DNA from: Breviolum minutum Mf 1.05b.01
Taxonomy: Eukaryota; Sar; Dinophyceae; Suessiales; Symbiodiniaceae
Direction of reading: 5' to 3'
NCBI GenBank assembly: GCA_000507305.1
Contig: DF241144.1
Coordinates: forward strand, 25,672 to 89,671
DNA: 64,000 nt
In this document: one piece after another, positions 20,050-31,751 of the stretch
Position numbering within the stretch: position 1 is the first letter of the stretch
Layout of the letters: each line of letters begins with the position of its first letter
Made by a program: the position numbers and the translations under genes
The notes under the pieces: model-generated
Database searches by the model: none
Told to the model about the DNA's origin: nothing
The model's input: only the letters and a program-made list of their open reading frames with translations

Positions 20050-20128
20050 CCCTAAGAATCCAGACCCTTCCCCCAAAACAGGATTGTAGGGAAAATCCCT
20101 TTCCTAGGACGTACCAGGATCCTTAGGG
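20050..20128. mobile_element. Family H element, short
   Basis: CCCTAAGAATCCAGACCC...GGATCCTTAGGG, with ATT outside both ends. Confidence 0.85.
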
Positions 20129-20439
20129 ATTAATTATTGTAGATACATCAAAGAAAGTTCCCTTGATCCTGTGGGATTCCGTACTTCTTTTGAGGCAACC
20201 ATGGAAGGCAAACCTCCCATAACCTCCAACAGTACCTGAGTACCTGACAAGTCTTTGGGACCTTTTTGGTATGGTAATGTGACCCCTTTAGGTTGGTGAA
20301 GTGACCTTTTCAACTAAGTAGGGGATCAAAAGGTCACGGCTTGAATCGCCTCGTTTTTGTACATGTAGATTTGATCGAAAGGGGTGAAGTTTTTGTTCCC
20401 CCTTGAAAGCGTTAGGGGTTACGACAGTGAATATGGAAC

Positions 20440-20968
20440 TGTCTCAAACTCTTGCTGTATGCCAATAATCTCCTGCGTGGATATCCTGCCGATGACGGTA
20501 GCATTCTTATCAAGAAAGCAGGAGCAGCCAAAGACATGGATTTGCTGACACCACAATGCATCGTAGAACGCATTTCCTGCGACAACAGCGAACTATGCTA
20601 TCGCCCGGGGAAAGGCCTCACCATGTTGGCCGGAAGCCTCCATCACGGTATTCGTACCATGAAGTTTGCCATCGAGAACTCAAACAAAGCTGGCATGGCT
20701 CAGTAACTGCACTTCAGGCAGCAATGGGACGGCAGATCATTCCCGTGAGAGATCTGGTGCCATTTTTCGGTGGGACTGGGCCCGAGGAGCCAACAAGAAG
20801 ACAATGAAACAAATTCAATGTGCATTGGAAGATGCAATGATGCTGAGAAGGCCAAGAAAGAGGGCCAAAGGAAGCAAAAATTCAAGGGGCCCAAAAAAGC
20901 GACATAACAGCTGTATCAAATTAAAGCTCGTTGCGCTAACAAAAGATGAAGGCGGCTGGTGGATGTGA
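20440..20968 (+). pseudogene. Degenerate coding-like block, function unknown
   Basis: About 530 bp with coding-like composition but no single open frame. The first 250 bp read as 84 residues ending ENSNKAGMAQ-stop; the remainder reads in other frames, ending in a basic segment (RRPRKRAKGSKNSRG). The overlap suggests a formerly longer, perhaps intronless, ORF broken by frameshifts. I do not recognise the family. Confidence 0.35.
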
Positions 20969-21286
20969 AAAATGTTGCATCACGGACTACAAGTCTTGCA
21001 GGCCGCCTCGACAGGGTGAACGTAGTTCTTCCCTTTTCCCAAATGACATATTAATGATATTGCAATAAATAAGTCCAAGCCAACAACATCAGCAACAACA
21101 AAAAATAGGACTCTGCAAATCCATTTTGGAAACTCGCAGATGATTTGCCATCATTGTAGTTGGTGGCTTTGAGGGGGGCCATTTTTGCAACACCCAGCGT
21201 GTGCAAAGTGTCCGAGATGAAAATCCATCCTTTCCAAAAATGACTTGTTTCCTAATGTGTATTGAAAAGATGAGCATAGATCCCCA

Positions 21287-21410
21287 CTAGGATGTCCCAG
21301 GAAGTTAGTAACTGGTTAGTAAACGGGTTATAACCTACTTATAAATGGGGTATATTGGGGTTATAAGCCACTTACTAACCATTTACGAACTTCCTGGGAC
21401 ATCCAAGCAG
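21287..21410. mobile_element. Family F element
   Basis: CTAGGATGTCCCAGGAAGTT...AACTTCCTGGGACATCC. Confidence 0.88.
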
Positions 21411-21932
21411 GTCATTACTCACTAGCCCGTGGTTTGCCCACATCTGTTAGTTTGTATCAACATCTCCAGCAAGGTGCATGACAATTTCAACTCTTGGCCA
21501 CCTGCATGACGTATTATGTTTCATTCATTATATCTTAGGCAAATCATAACGGCCAAACCGGTTGGTTACCCAAAAATGTCGTTCAAATCTCTTAAATCTT
21601 AGGAATTTTAGGTGTCTGCCCAGATGATATACCCGGCCATTCTTTGTATTAATTTTGGGATGGTTGAGTGACCCTTTAGTAAGGTTAAGCGACCTCCAAC
21701 GAAGGGATAAAAAATGCACTTTGAAATTTAAGTGGACAAATTGCATTGCAGCATCCAACGGCTTCGTGCGAATTTGACCCGCATGTTTTCCTTGGAGGGC
21801 TTTTGAAACAGTCAGTCAGCTGATACTTGGATTGTCCATTGATCCTAGATTGTGAGAAGATTCAGAATCGTTTGTGTGTCTGTAGAAGGTAATAGTTCCG
21901 AAGTTGAGCAGTGACAGGTTTCTTACAAATTC

Positions 21933-22034
21933 AAAGGACCCATGTCAATGTATGGTATGAATTTAATTACCTGCATCTACTGTGAAAATCAACTTTTAAA
22001 TGTCGGTGAATATACCATACATTGATCCCATGGG
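21933..22034. mobile_element. Family A element, worn
   Basis: AAAGGACCCATGTC...GGTGAATATACCATACAT. Confidence 0.72.
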
Positions 22035-22280
22035 AAATAGACTGTGGATTTTTTTCCGTGGTTTCCGTGGGTTTCGTGGGGACCTATTCTTTTCGTGGAA
22101 AATCCGATTGCATTTTTTTTTCCCAAGGAATAGTCGGCCTAATGAAGGGATTCTTAGGGAATAATGATGGTCTTATCAACCACCACCATCAAGGGAATTA
22201 AAGGATTAAAGGAATCAGAATGATGGTATTTTTAGGGAACAATGATGGAATCAAGGCACCATTAGCCACCTTCATCCCCT

Positions 22281-22359
22281 AATCTTCATGTATGGTATAT
22301 TTACCTACAGTTCCCATTGAAATCCACCAAATGTACGTAATATACATGGATGCTTTGGG
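22281..22359. mobile_element. Family A element
   Basis: CTTCATGTATGGTATATTTA...CCAAATGTACGTAATATACA, directly before the exon-like block at 22372. Confidence 0.8.
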
Positions 22360-22371
22360 TGTTAGATTGCA

Positions 22372-22570
22372 GGGAGCGAGTCGTAGTTGTGCAACAAAAA
22401 TCAACGGCAGTTGAGCAACGTTCAAGAATTGCTGCCAGGAAATTGTTCGCGGACTTACGGCAAGAGATTGGGCCACAAGAGGATCATGGTTTTCAGTTGC
22501 TTGGCATTCATGGTTTGCAAGAAAACGACCTCAGCCGAAGTCACCCCAAAATGTGGTTGAAGGGGGGGGG
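22372..22570 (+). CDS. Possible internal exon, unknown protein
   Basis: Starts at GATTGCAG|G and stays open on the + strand: ERVVVVQQKSTAVEQRSRIA, then a helical segment ending LLGIHGLQENDLSR. Charged helical composition looks coding and lacks repeat similarity. No family assignment; the downstream donor is not clear. Confidence 0.35.
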
Positions 22571-23406
22571 AATCCCACCCAAACTGCCCAAAAAATTCAA
22601 GTTTGGCAAATTTCAGTAAGTTGCCCGCAAATTGGTGTGTTCTAGACTGGGTGGTGCTTAATGATGACGAGCAAATGATCAACTCAATATGGATGTAGTC
22701 TGGACACAACAAGACGTTCAGACATCACGGTTGCATCGCACCTCCTGAGGGATTTCTTCGAGGACATGGGTATATTTCAGGAAAAGAGGTTCGGAAAAAA
22801 AATCAAGGGTTGCATTTTCCTAAAAGTGAAGCGAGTTATTTCCAGCAATTGTGGGGAGTTCCCCATTTTGAGACGCCCGAAAAATGGTAGTAGTTTTGTT
22901 GTACAAAGAATCCTTCCATAAAGTGACCCGTCAAATTGCGACGTAAGTTGAGAAGTTTCTCGGAGCAGATTGTTGAGATACACTGACAGACTAGACGTCC
23001 ATAGACTTCAATTAGGTCATCCAGGGGGTCATCCCAGATTTTCTTTAAAAGTATTTTGCTGCGAATTTATTCCCAAAAAAAACTAATATGAAACCTGCAA
23101 GTCACCCCTTTGAAAAGGAATACACCCCTGAAGTTTAACGTAGCCCCTGAAACATGGTGGTTGGAAGACTACGCCTTTCCTTTTGGGCATCATTTTCCAA
23201 ACCTTCCATTCACTTTGGGGTTCCATCTTACCTAAGCATGATTGCTAAGTATCCCACCTTTCTATAGGGAAAGGATTTTTTGGGCAAAAAGCCCCAGATC
23301 ATGTAGGAGGGGTATCCACCCGAAAAGAAAAGAAACTGGCTAGAGAAAATTCCTAAGCCTCGAAGATTCGATTAGGGACGATTTTTACACGTATTTTTTA
23401 TATNAT

Positions 23407-23424
23407 GTAGAGAGAGAGAGAGAG
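23407..23424. repeat. (GA)n run
   Basis: Short GA dinucleotide repeat just after the single N at 23404. Confidence 0.85.
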
Positions 23425-24178
23425 ATTGGTTCCACCAAAAATACCGGGTGCCGTTTTCATATAGCAATGTCTTGGATTCGTTTTTTTTCCAGTTTAAGTC
23501 ACCACCCCTTTGGAGTGGTTTTTCATTGTGGGGGGGTGGCCTATAGATGGCTTATTATGGGGACTCTCGGAGTCACCGATGTTTCACCTACAATAAGTTA
23601 GTGCTCTCAAGCTGGTCCAGTTCGCAGTGACTGTGACCTTTAACGACAGACAGGTATTGGAGGGTGAGTGAGGGTAAGTGTAGATCAAAAAGAACTCTCT
23701 GACTCATTCCCTTCGGGTTTTAAGATGATCCCGAGGGTTTGCTTAATTGGTTTTAATAGCTGGGGTACAAGTCATCGCTACTCACCGCGTGTTCACAATC
23801 ACCTCATTGTCGGGGGTTTATTCCAGTGATACCATTTGTTGATTGCTTCCCTGAGGTTCTTGAAAGGCAGCTTAGGCGAGGAAAAAACAGACCGATTCCG
23901 ACTGCTTGGGAACATGTGGCAAATTGAGAATCATAAAAAAAAACAGCCTCGCAATTTTTTATGACCTTTTTGTGATGGTTAAGTGACCCTATTGAATGGT
24001 TAAGTTACCTCCAACGATCGGGGATAAAAGGTCACGGCTTGAATCACCTGGAGATGGTATGGAGATGGTTGCTTGATCTAAAGCGTCTCACTGTAAAGTC
24101 TTTGTGTCTCACAAAAATCATGAGAAGCAACAAATCAATTGATTTTATACTTGATGTTACTACTTAAGCATCAGCTAG

Positions 24179-24277
24179 GTGGTGGTTTCAAATATGTTTC
24201 TATGTTCACCCCTACTTGGGGAAGATTCCCATTTTGACTAAGATTTTTCAAATGGGCTGAAACCACCAACAAGTTAG
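24179..24277 (+). mobile_element. Family C TIR element (GT...AG)
   Basis: Left GCTAG|GTGGTGGTTTCAAA, right CTGAAACCACCAACAAGTTAG. Confidence 0.87.
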
Positions 24278-24436
24278 CTATTTTGGGAGCAGTTGGAGTG
24301 GGGAGTGGTCACCTATTTTGGGTCCGACACTTTACTGCAATTTCTCGGGGATTTTTTCAACATGCATATTAAGGTGAGTTTTTGTTACTGTATACGTAGA
24401 CCTTTTGTGGTACGAATCACCATTATGGACAACACT

Positions 24437-24535
24437 GTTGATGGAAGAAATCCTGCGCCAGTTGATTCAAAGTTTATGCCATTACTTACAGGGTTTTGTA
24501 CGTCTCAGGTGGTGAAGGATTTCTTCCATTCACAG
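24437..24535 (+). mobile_element. Family B TIR element (GT...AG)
   Basis: GTTGATGGAAGAAATCC at left, GGATTTCTTCCATTCACAG at right. Confidence 0.85.
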
Positions 24536-24856
24536 CATCACAAAAAATTGTTTTAATCAAACATAGAAGCAAATCTATACGAGTTTTAAGATCTTATCGA
24601 AGGAAGTTTAGAAGTCTAACTTCCGACAATATGCAGAGTTGAAAAGCAGAGTAGAGGTGTCAAGCAGACAACAGATGTCAAGTCAGCAGAAAGAAGATCA
24701 ACACGCGCGTAGAGTCACTAGAAAGAAGGTACATGCGCGAAAAATGTTAGGGACGTCGCGAATCGCTGTGTTTTCTCAATGATTCGTGGTTCCTGATGTT
24801 CGAAAAGTAGGCTCGCTAAAGCGGCGGGTGCGGAGGTCGCTGCTGAGCAGAGCTAT

Positions 24857-25141
24857 GAAAAATGGCACGCCGCTGTGGCGAGAAGCACATTTCTACGTGA
24901 AAATGTACAAAACACCGCAGCGTCGGAGCCATTTTGGAAGTTGTGATCTGCAAAATTGGCACGCCGCTGTGGCGCGAAGCACATTTGCAAGTCAAAATGC
25001 ACAAAACACCACATGGGCGGAGCCATTTTGGAAGTTCCGATGTTCCAAAATGCCACGCGGCTGTGGCGCGAAGCATATTTGTAAGTCAAAATGTGGAAAA
25101 CACCACACTCTCGGGCCACTTTTTGTAGTTCCGATGTCCAA
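24857..25141 (+). repeat. 94-bp tandem repeat, three copies
   Basis: Copies begin at about 24863, 24957 and 25051, each with TGGCACGCCGCTGTGGCG or a variant. The period of 94 is not a multiple of 3, so one open frame reads the unit successively in all three phases (WREAHFYVKM, then AVARSTFASQN, then GCGAKHICKSK). I recall peptides of this type from dinoflagellate protein sets. Confidence 0.85.
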
Positions 25142-25143
25142 AA

Positions 25144-25264
25144 ACTAACTAACTAACTAACTAACCATCTGATCAACTAACTAATTAACTAACTAACTAA
25201 CTAACTAACTAATTAGTCAGCTAGCTAACTAACTAACTAACTAGCTTACTAACCAACTAGCTAG

Positions 25265-25304
<40 letters not shown>

Positions 25305-25647
25305 TTCATTGACTAACTAACTAACAAATCCATTAACTAACTAACTAACTAACTAATTCACTAGCTAACTAACTAGCTAACTAGCTAACTAACTAACTCA
25401 TTAGCCAGCTAACTAATTAACTACCTCACTAACTAATTAACGAACTAACTGTTTCACTCACTAACAAACTAACTAATCAATTAATTAACTAGCTAACTAA
25501 CTCATTAGCCAGCTGTCTAACTAACTAACAAACTAACTAACAAACTAACTCACTTACTAACTAACAATTTAGTCAGCAAACTAACTAACTAACTAGCTAA
25601 CTAGCCAGTTAGTCAGTTAATCAGTTAGACAGTTCGGCAGTTAGTCA
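25144..25647. repeat. (AACT)n degenerate microsatellite, about 500 bp
   Basis: Long run of ACTA/AACT tetranucleotides with scattered substitutions (AATT, AGCT, ATTC variants) and a few copies in reverse complement (TTAGTCAG) at the right end. Confidence 0.95.
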
Positions 25648-25653
25648 GATCCA

Positions 25654-25819
25654 TCAGTGTTTTCGCTTTGTCATCCGTGATTCACAACAACCAATCTCTC
25701 CTATACGTTTCCTATTCTTGAAACTTCCGCCACCGCCTCGTGCGGCTCTACTGGTACTACCGGAAGCCTCATCAAATCGACAACGTTTGTTGTTGGATTT
25801 CAAGTTATCATCCACCTCA
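25654..25819 (-). CDS. Possible terminal exon on the minus strand
   Basis: Read on the minus strand, an acceptor ATGAG|G near 25819 opens VDDNLKSNNKRCRFDEASGS, then a Gly-rich GGGG stretch and a basic tail ending MTKRKH-stop. Basic C-terminus could be a nuclear signal. The + strand is also open here, so strand is uncertain. It abuts the (AACT)n array. Confidence 0.3.
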
Positions 25820-26334
25820 TTTTGAAATATTATGAAGATATATGAAGATGTCTCAAAGTCAAGTATGGAGCAATGCAAAAACCTGGCAGTAAGTTTTCTC
25901 ACCCAGTTGGCAGTATATGACATGAAATATATACTAGGTATAGTACAGCCAGTCCTTGCCTTTGGAGTTGATATTGGATCCCAAGCCCTTTTAGACATAA
26001 AAACATACGGTAGATACTGTTGATGAAAGAATTTTGAACACCAAATACCTGGGCTTGTGGATTTCACGTGACGTGGGGAATTCTTGGATCTGAGGGCCTC
26101 ATGTACCCCCCCCCAAAGATGTTTAGCAGTTCGCACCCTTGAAAATTTACCGAAACCCAAAAAGGGAAAGTAGTCTTCCAGGCATCGTTTCTTTTCAGGG
26201 GATGTGTTTTTGTTTCCAAAGGTGTATTATTTTGATAAGCGCCTTTAATCGTTTTTTTTTGGTTTTGCTGGGGTGATACAGCAGATTCCTTGAGCCTCTT
26301 CATCCTGCTTGTTTGGCCAATGAAATATTTCATG

Positions 26335-26445
26335 CCCTAAGAATCCAAGTATGTCCTTGAAAGGAATCACAACAATCAGATCCTATTCTACGGATGGGAT
26401 TGGAACCCTGAATCTTATAGTAGGGAGGTGTTTGGATTCTTAGGG
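26335..26445. mobile_element. Family H element
   Basis: CCCTAAGAATCCAAG...TTGGATTCTTAGGG. Confidence 0.85.
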
Positions 26446-26770
26446 AAGGTTTATCATAGGTTTTTACAACTCGAAAAGACCAAAACTTCTTGGGGAAGAG
26501 GAGTTCCGATCACCACGATGTTCATTACTTAGATCATCTAAATGAGCGAATCCAATACAAAAGACGTTGATAAGTCTAGAAGGGTTCGGATCCTAGTCCT
26601 TCAGTCGTCATGTTCACCGATCATACCAACAAAAACTTTGAAAGGACCGGAAACTGAAAGGGCCTTCTTGTTTGGTCCACTGCTTTTGTCCAGGACATCT
26701 TAACCAAAAAGCTGAAAAAGGAAGTAAGACACACATCATTCCGTCATCATTCCCATTCATTCCCCACTAA

Positions 26771-26859
26771 GCCATAAAATCCATGAAACTGGTATATTTG
26801 CCTACATAAACGGTTGATTTCTTATGGTAAATTAGCAGGTAAGTATAAGATCCTATAGG
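26771..26859. mobile_element. Family A element, worn
   Basis: CATAAAATCCATGAAACTGG...GGTAAGTATAAGATCCTAT, just before the exon-like block at 26.9 kb. Confidence 0.72.
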
Positions 26860-26933
26860 GGTTACCGGGGTTAACTATGACGGTCCGGCAGATGGGTCCG
26901 GGTCCGCCCTTGACTTCCGGACGCCGGCCAGGT

Positions 26934-27053
26934 CAATTGGATCCACTGGAGATCAAAGAAGACGTTTGGCAGCCGGACGATCAGATTCCCGTGAAGAACA
27001 GTCGAGGTTTTGGGGGATTTCCAAAGAAAACCGTGACACAACCCGAACGAAAG
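26934..27053 (+). CDS. Possible exon, unknown protein
   Basis: Opens at GGCCAG|G and stays open in two frames, one reading PLEIKEDVWQPDDQIPVKNS, the other Arg/Ser-rich with SIGSTGDQRRR. GC-richer than flanks and ends where a family G element begins. No family recognised. Confidence 0.3.
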
Positions 27054-27200
27054 GAAGATCATCCCATGACTTGGTTCAGTGGTTAGGTAACCATGGTGAT
27101 CGTAAGTCCCCTAAGGATCGGATTGTTTCCCTTATAAAGGCCCTTTTCATGGCTTATAAATGTGGGTTACTAACCACTTACTAACTGGGATGATCCTGCA
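27054..27200. mobile_element. Family G element, orientation 1
   Basis: GAAGATCATCCCATGAC...CTGGGATGATCCTGCAAG. Confidence 0.83.
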
Positions 27201-27202
27201 AG

Positions 27203-27309
27203 TAGACATCCGGGCGAATACCGAAACTGAGAAGATGTCATTTGGACCGCCAAAATCTATCTAAAATATTCTAAAACACCAAACCTCAGGAGGTATTTGG
27301 TTGTTTAGG
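27203..27309. mobile_element. Family E element
   Basis: TAGACATCCGGGCGAATACC...CCTCAGGAGGTATTTGG; begins at the end of a G element. Confidence 0.82.
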
Positions 27310-27655
27310 GAAAAAAGTGGTGCTGGTGAAGGGGTAGCAAAGGTAAACCACCAATTAAACATTAGTTCGCATAGCATCCATGAAACTGGTATACCTACAT
27401 GTCCCATCCCCCGTAAAAATCAACCTATGTTTACCGATTACAGTAAACATTAGCATTTGTTTTTGTTGGGTGATTGTTTTATGGATCGTACCATGGGATC
27501 AATCACCATGAATTTCACCACCCTTTGTGGGGAATGTATTTTTTTCCAGCCACCGAACTAACGAGCAAATCCAGAAAGGTCAAGAGAGGAAACAGACAGA
27601 AAAGAGAAGAAAGGGTATATTCTCCCAATCCATGATGCCGTCGTCAAATCCTACT

Positions 27656-27758
27656 GTTGATGGAAGAAATCCTGCACCACCTGCAATGTATAAAACCTTG
27701 TAATTAAATACTTGGATAAATTACCTACCAACTGGTGCAGGATTTCTTCCATCAAGAG
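27656..27758 (+). mobile_element. Family B TIR element (GT...AG)
   Basis: GTTGATGGAAGAAATCCTGC at left, GCAGGATTTCTTCCATCAAG at right, ending GAG. Confidence 0.87.
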
Positions 27759-28487
27759 TGGATGTTCGTCAGTGTTCACGTTTCCATCGTTTTTCCCTTC
27801 GCGGATCCGTTTGAACATGTCCTCAGAATCTATCAATCCTTTGAATATTCGGGAGGGGTCTGGATTCTTAGGATATCCATCCCCCTTTGAATTTCCCCTA
27901 CGATATGGGTGAACTCATGCTGGCTACAATTGGCTAAAACCTATGAAATCTGTAGTAGATTGGAGTGGTCGTGCCGTACGTTTGTAAGGGATCCTCAGGA
28001 AAAACAATGTGTAAACAAAATGGATTCTTGAAGAAGTCGTGATGTAGATTTAGTAGGGATTGTTTCTTTTTGAAAATCATTTTGTAGTAAGATCATATTA
28101 ATTCAAAAACCATTTAGTAGGAGTAGGACACGGGGATTTATAAAAAAANCAAGGGAAAAAACCAGAAAACATTTTGTACCACTACAGAATTCGGAGCATG
28201 GGGTGTCAATTAGTAGTGGTTTTTGGTCCATTTTGTAGTGAAAAAAATCAAATGTATGAATTGTAGCTACCAACATGTTGCACAACTTCACCAGGGTATT
28301 TCACAGGGGGATGGATATCCACTATTACTCCGATATACTCCGATGTGTTTTCCTTGTAGATCTTCGCCATGGAATCAACCGTTTTTTTTGATTTAAACCT
28401 TCACGGAACCTTTTTTTGATCCAGGTGACTGGTATACTTTACCAACAACTTTACCATTGAACAAAAAACAAAGATCGCCAAACATTT

Positions 28488-28613
28488 CAGGTACCTAAAA
28501 TGGAGGAATCCTCGCCTATATAAGCTGTATGGATACGGCTTATGTAAGGGAAAACCCACCCCCAAAATAGCCTATATTATAAGGTTCAGTACCTCCATGT
28601 TAGGTACCTGAAA
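28488..28613. mobile_element. Family O element
   Basis: CAGGTACCTAAAATGGAGG...CCTCCATGTTAGGTACCTG. Confidence 0.85.
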
Positions 28614-28688
28614 CTTTCTGTGACAAGAATTCACGTAAATATACCAATCCCATAGATCCTGTTCGAATGGAAGAGAGTGAATTAATAG

Positions 28689-28782
28689 GTGGTGGTTTCA
28701 AAACAAAATGTCCACCTCTACCTGGGGAAATAATCCAATTTGACTAATATTGTTCAAACGGGTTGGCTCAACCACCACCTAG
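28689..28782 (+). mobile_element. Family C TIR element (GT...AG)
   Basis: Left ATAG|GTGGTGGTTTCAAA, right GGCTCAACCACCACCTAG. Confidence 0.88.
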
Positions 28783-29168
28783 ATTCCTGTAAACTTCACT
28801 CTGGAACATTTTGGAACTGTCAAATTTCTGAGCAATTTCTTGGATTTGTTGAGTTGGTGATTTTTTTTAATGGATTCTACCGCGGTAAATCACCATCAAA
28901 ACCACCATGTAGGAGAATATTTTTCCCAACACCTTAAGCAAGATCTAAGATATTGTTTGGTGGTGATGTTTTTGTTCCACTTCAATCAATCTCTCTTTTT
29001 CCGGCATGTTTTGCCAGGTTGTTGTACCATTTCCTGACGGAAAAAACCGGTGCGACGCGGTGCACAAACAAAAAGTGCACTGGAACCTCCAAGCGGAGGT
29101 GAAGGGACGCGACATGTGATGAAGTCTTCCGGGGGGCCAATGGGGTTGATGTGACTGACCAAAGCCTT

Positions 29169-29296
29169 CCCTAAGGATCCGTTGGTATGTCCTAAGAATC
29201 CGGGATTTCCCCTAAATAATTCTATGACATGGGGATAGCATTGAGTACTACTATCAATCCTACGAATTTTCGGGAGGGAAACCTGGATTCTTAGGG
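29169..29296. mobile_element. Family H element
   Basis: CCCTAAGGATCCGTTGG...CTGGATTCTTAGGG, with CTT outside both ends. Confidence 0.87.
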
Positions 29297-29327
29297 CTTG
29301 GTTATTGGCTGTACCCTTAGACATCCA

Positions 29328-29413
29328 GTCACACCTGCGGTTTGAAGGTTTGGATGGAACCCCAAAAATTGCCGATCAAACACCAAACCTCAGGGGGTAT
29401 GACTGGATGTCTA
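29328..29413. mobile_element. Family E element
   Basis: TAGACATCCAGTCACACC...GGTATGACTGGATGTCTA. Confidence 0.85.
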
Positions 29414-29702
29414 ATGTGTATATACAGGATTCTTCTACCCAGTTGTAGAGGTATTATAACAAATCATTATAATCCATCAAAAATTGAATGGGACTTTACC
29501 AACGGACCCCTAGGTAAGTTGCTAGAGTTATTAGATACACAGGTGTAGGGGTCCGTTCATTAGGTCCTGTTGGAGATTTCTTGGATATAAGGATCCAGGT
29601 TCCCTATTCACGAACCACGATTTCATGGAATGCCATGTCAGGGTTTTGTTGACGTTGCTCATGTGTTATAGCAAATTAGTGACACAACAAAACTACTAGT
29701 AG

Positions 29703-29786
29703 GTGGTGGTGGTGGTTTGGAAAATGTGGGGAAACAATCCAATTTGACGAGCTTATGATTTCAAACTGGTTGAAACCACAAACTAG
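29703..29786 (+). mobile_element. Family C TIR element (GT...AG)
   Basis: Left TAG|GTGGTGGTGGTGGTTT (extra GGT units), right GTTGAAACCACAAACTAG. Confidence 0.83.
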
Positions 29787-29922
29787 AAAAATGAAAAAAA
29801 GTGCCTCCAAAAACTGCCGGTGGTAAAAACCCTGATGCATCCCTTTCTTTGGAGGATCGTCCCAGTTAGTATAAGTAGTTAGTGACCCCCATTTATAAAC
29901 ATTTATATAAACCATAAACCGG

Positions 29923-30019
29923 GTGGTGGTTTCAAACATTTTTAATTTTCACCCCTACCTGGGGACATGATCCAGTTTGACTAATATTTTTCAAATGGGT
30001 TGGTTCAACCACCAACTAG
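29923..30019 (+). mobile_element. Family C TIR element (GT...AG), probably inside family G
   Basis: Left GG|GTGGTGGTTTCAAA, right GGTTCAACCACCAACTAG. Family G left-half sequence lies before it and a G-like right half after it. Confidence 0.88.
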
Positions 30020-30164
30020 TAAAACATCCAATTGGAAGGGATCCCACAACCCCTAGGTCTTTGGGGACGTTCCAACGATTACCATGGGCGGTTTACTAAC
30101 CCGCTGGAACCATTACGGATCCAGTCTTGCAAAAAATCACCTCGGATTTTATGTGGGTTTTGTA

Positions 30165-30268
30165 TCCAGGTTCTTCCCAGTGACCTTTTTGGGTGTTTTA
30201 AGTGACCCTTTCAGGGGTTAAGTGACCTCCATTTGGGTGATCAAAAGGTCACTTGGAAGAGGCTGGAT
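30165..30268. mobile_element. Family K element, opposite orientation
   Basis: CCAGGTTCTTCCCAGTGACC...GGTCACTTGGAAGAGGCTGG; reverse complement of the copy at 10396. Confidence 0.87.
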
Positions 30269-30368
30269 GTTTGTAGACCCCTTGAAAGTACCCCCAAAAC
30301 TCACATCGACTCTTGACCTTCGGGAGGAGACAACCAATGCTTTAAAAAAACCCAGATGAGCCAAAGGT

Positions 30369-30440
30369 TTGGAGCATTTACCTACAAAACTGGGTGGGGC
30401 CTAGGGGCTAAATGTAGGGAAATAGACATTATACATTGAG
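30369..30440. mobile_element. Family A subtype (CTACAAAACTGG)
   Basis: CATTTACCTACAAAACTGGG...AAATGTAGGGAAATAGACAT, then TTGAGT. Confidence 0.75.
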
Positions 30441-31166
30441 TATGTGGTTGAAAATCCCACCAGTTTCGATTCCTTTCATATTTTGATGTCTTTGAATATT
30501 ACTTGGTGAATTCGTGGTTGGGGTATGTTGGGGTATTCTTTTTTTCCCCTTTTTTCCCCACCAAGAAAAAAAAAGCCAGACAAATTTCTCACATCTGGTA
30601 AAAAAAAAACTAGGTAGGTTTTTTTTGGGAGGGGGTTCAAAAAATGACAACTTCTCAGGAGCTGGATGTTCGATGATTTTTTTCATCACATTGTCGCGTA
30701 GTTTCCTCCAAGCTTTGGGAGACTTGGTTTTCAGTTTCGTGGTGTTGCTGGCTGTTGCTGGCAAGTTGGACCGACATCTCATTTCTCACTGTTTAACAGC
30801 TTTGGAAAAAAGAAAGGTTGGCTTCATGAAGAATTCCACTTCAAATATATCCACTCGAACCATTGGATTTTGAGGATAATCTTGAAATCCCCAATTACCC
30901 TAGCCCTTGAACTCAACTTGTGGATGATGATAAACCCTACGATCGTTATAAATGGAGTTATAAAACCCTATAAACCCTCATAAATTGCCCAAAATAAACG
31001 GGTTGGGTAGCCCTGGGGTTAGTTATTTCACATAACCCTACTTATAGGGGCTCCACCATAACTCCCTCCACTCCACTTAGAACTGGTTTTTTGGGGCTAA
31101 ATTGTAGGGCTAGACAGGATGAGAGCCTGTGGCTTGGTGACCTCCTTGGGCCTCACCTTGAAGAGA

Positions 31167-31350
<184 letters not shown>

Positions 31351-31457
31351 CGTTCGTTCCGTACTCGTCGTTCGCGTCGTACTTACGTTTTCGACGTACG
31401 TACCTACCGTAAGTACGGTAACTCGTTGGTTAGTTAGCTGTACGTACTTAGTTTACG
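31351..31457. other. Anomalous TACG/CGTT-rich sequence next to the gap
   Basis: About 107 bp of short CGTT, GTAC and TACG motifs, unlike anything else in the window, between the TTG array and the N gap. Possibly consensus noise at an assembly break. Confidence 0.6.
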
Positions 31458-31545
31458 NNNNNNNNNNNNNNNNNNNNNNNNNNNNNNNNNNNNNNNNNNN
31501 NNNNNNNNNNNNNNNNNNNNNNNNNNNNNNNNNNNNNNNNNNNNN
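31458..31545. other. Assembly gap, 88 Ns
   Basis: Run of N. Single Ns also occur at 23404, 28149 and 45598. Confidence 0.99.
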
Positions 31546-31751
31546 ATGTAACCCGTTCTAGAGTGCTACGCAATGGACTGCTTCGGTACATACTTTTACA
31601 CATGCCCAAACCTAATGTAACCCGTGTTCAAAGTGCTACGCAATGGACTGCTGTAGGTACATACTTTACACATGCCCAAACCTAATGTAACCCGTGTTCA
31701 AAGTGCTACGCAATGGACTGCTTCGGTACATACTTTACAAATGTCCAAACC
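31546..31751. repeat. 70-bp tandem repeat, three copies
   Basis: Units begin ATGTAACCCG at 31546, 31615 and 31685 (69-70 bp spacing). Copies differ by small indels such as CTTCGGTAC versus CTGTAGGTAC. The array abuts the N gap, so more copies may be missing. Confidence 0.92.

Larger units (their letters stand above)
17903..20440. other. No gene recognised; family C copies and repeat fragments
   Basis: Should contain the next CK1 exon if the gene continues, but none could be supported. AG|G starts at 18726 and 18839 open short frames without CK1 resemblance. Holds two C copies, one Q copy, fragments of L, K-type direct motifs and one H copy. Confidence 0.5.

Noticed and set aside
25144..25647. 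Regular repeat considered as a CRISPR-like array
   Set aside because: It is a tetranucleotide microsatellite with no spacers, and the genome is eukaryotic.
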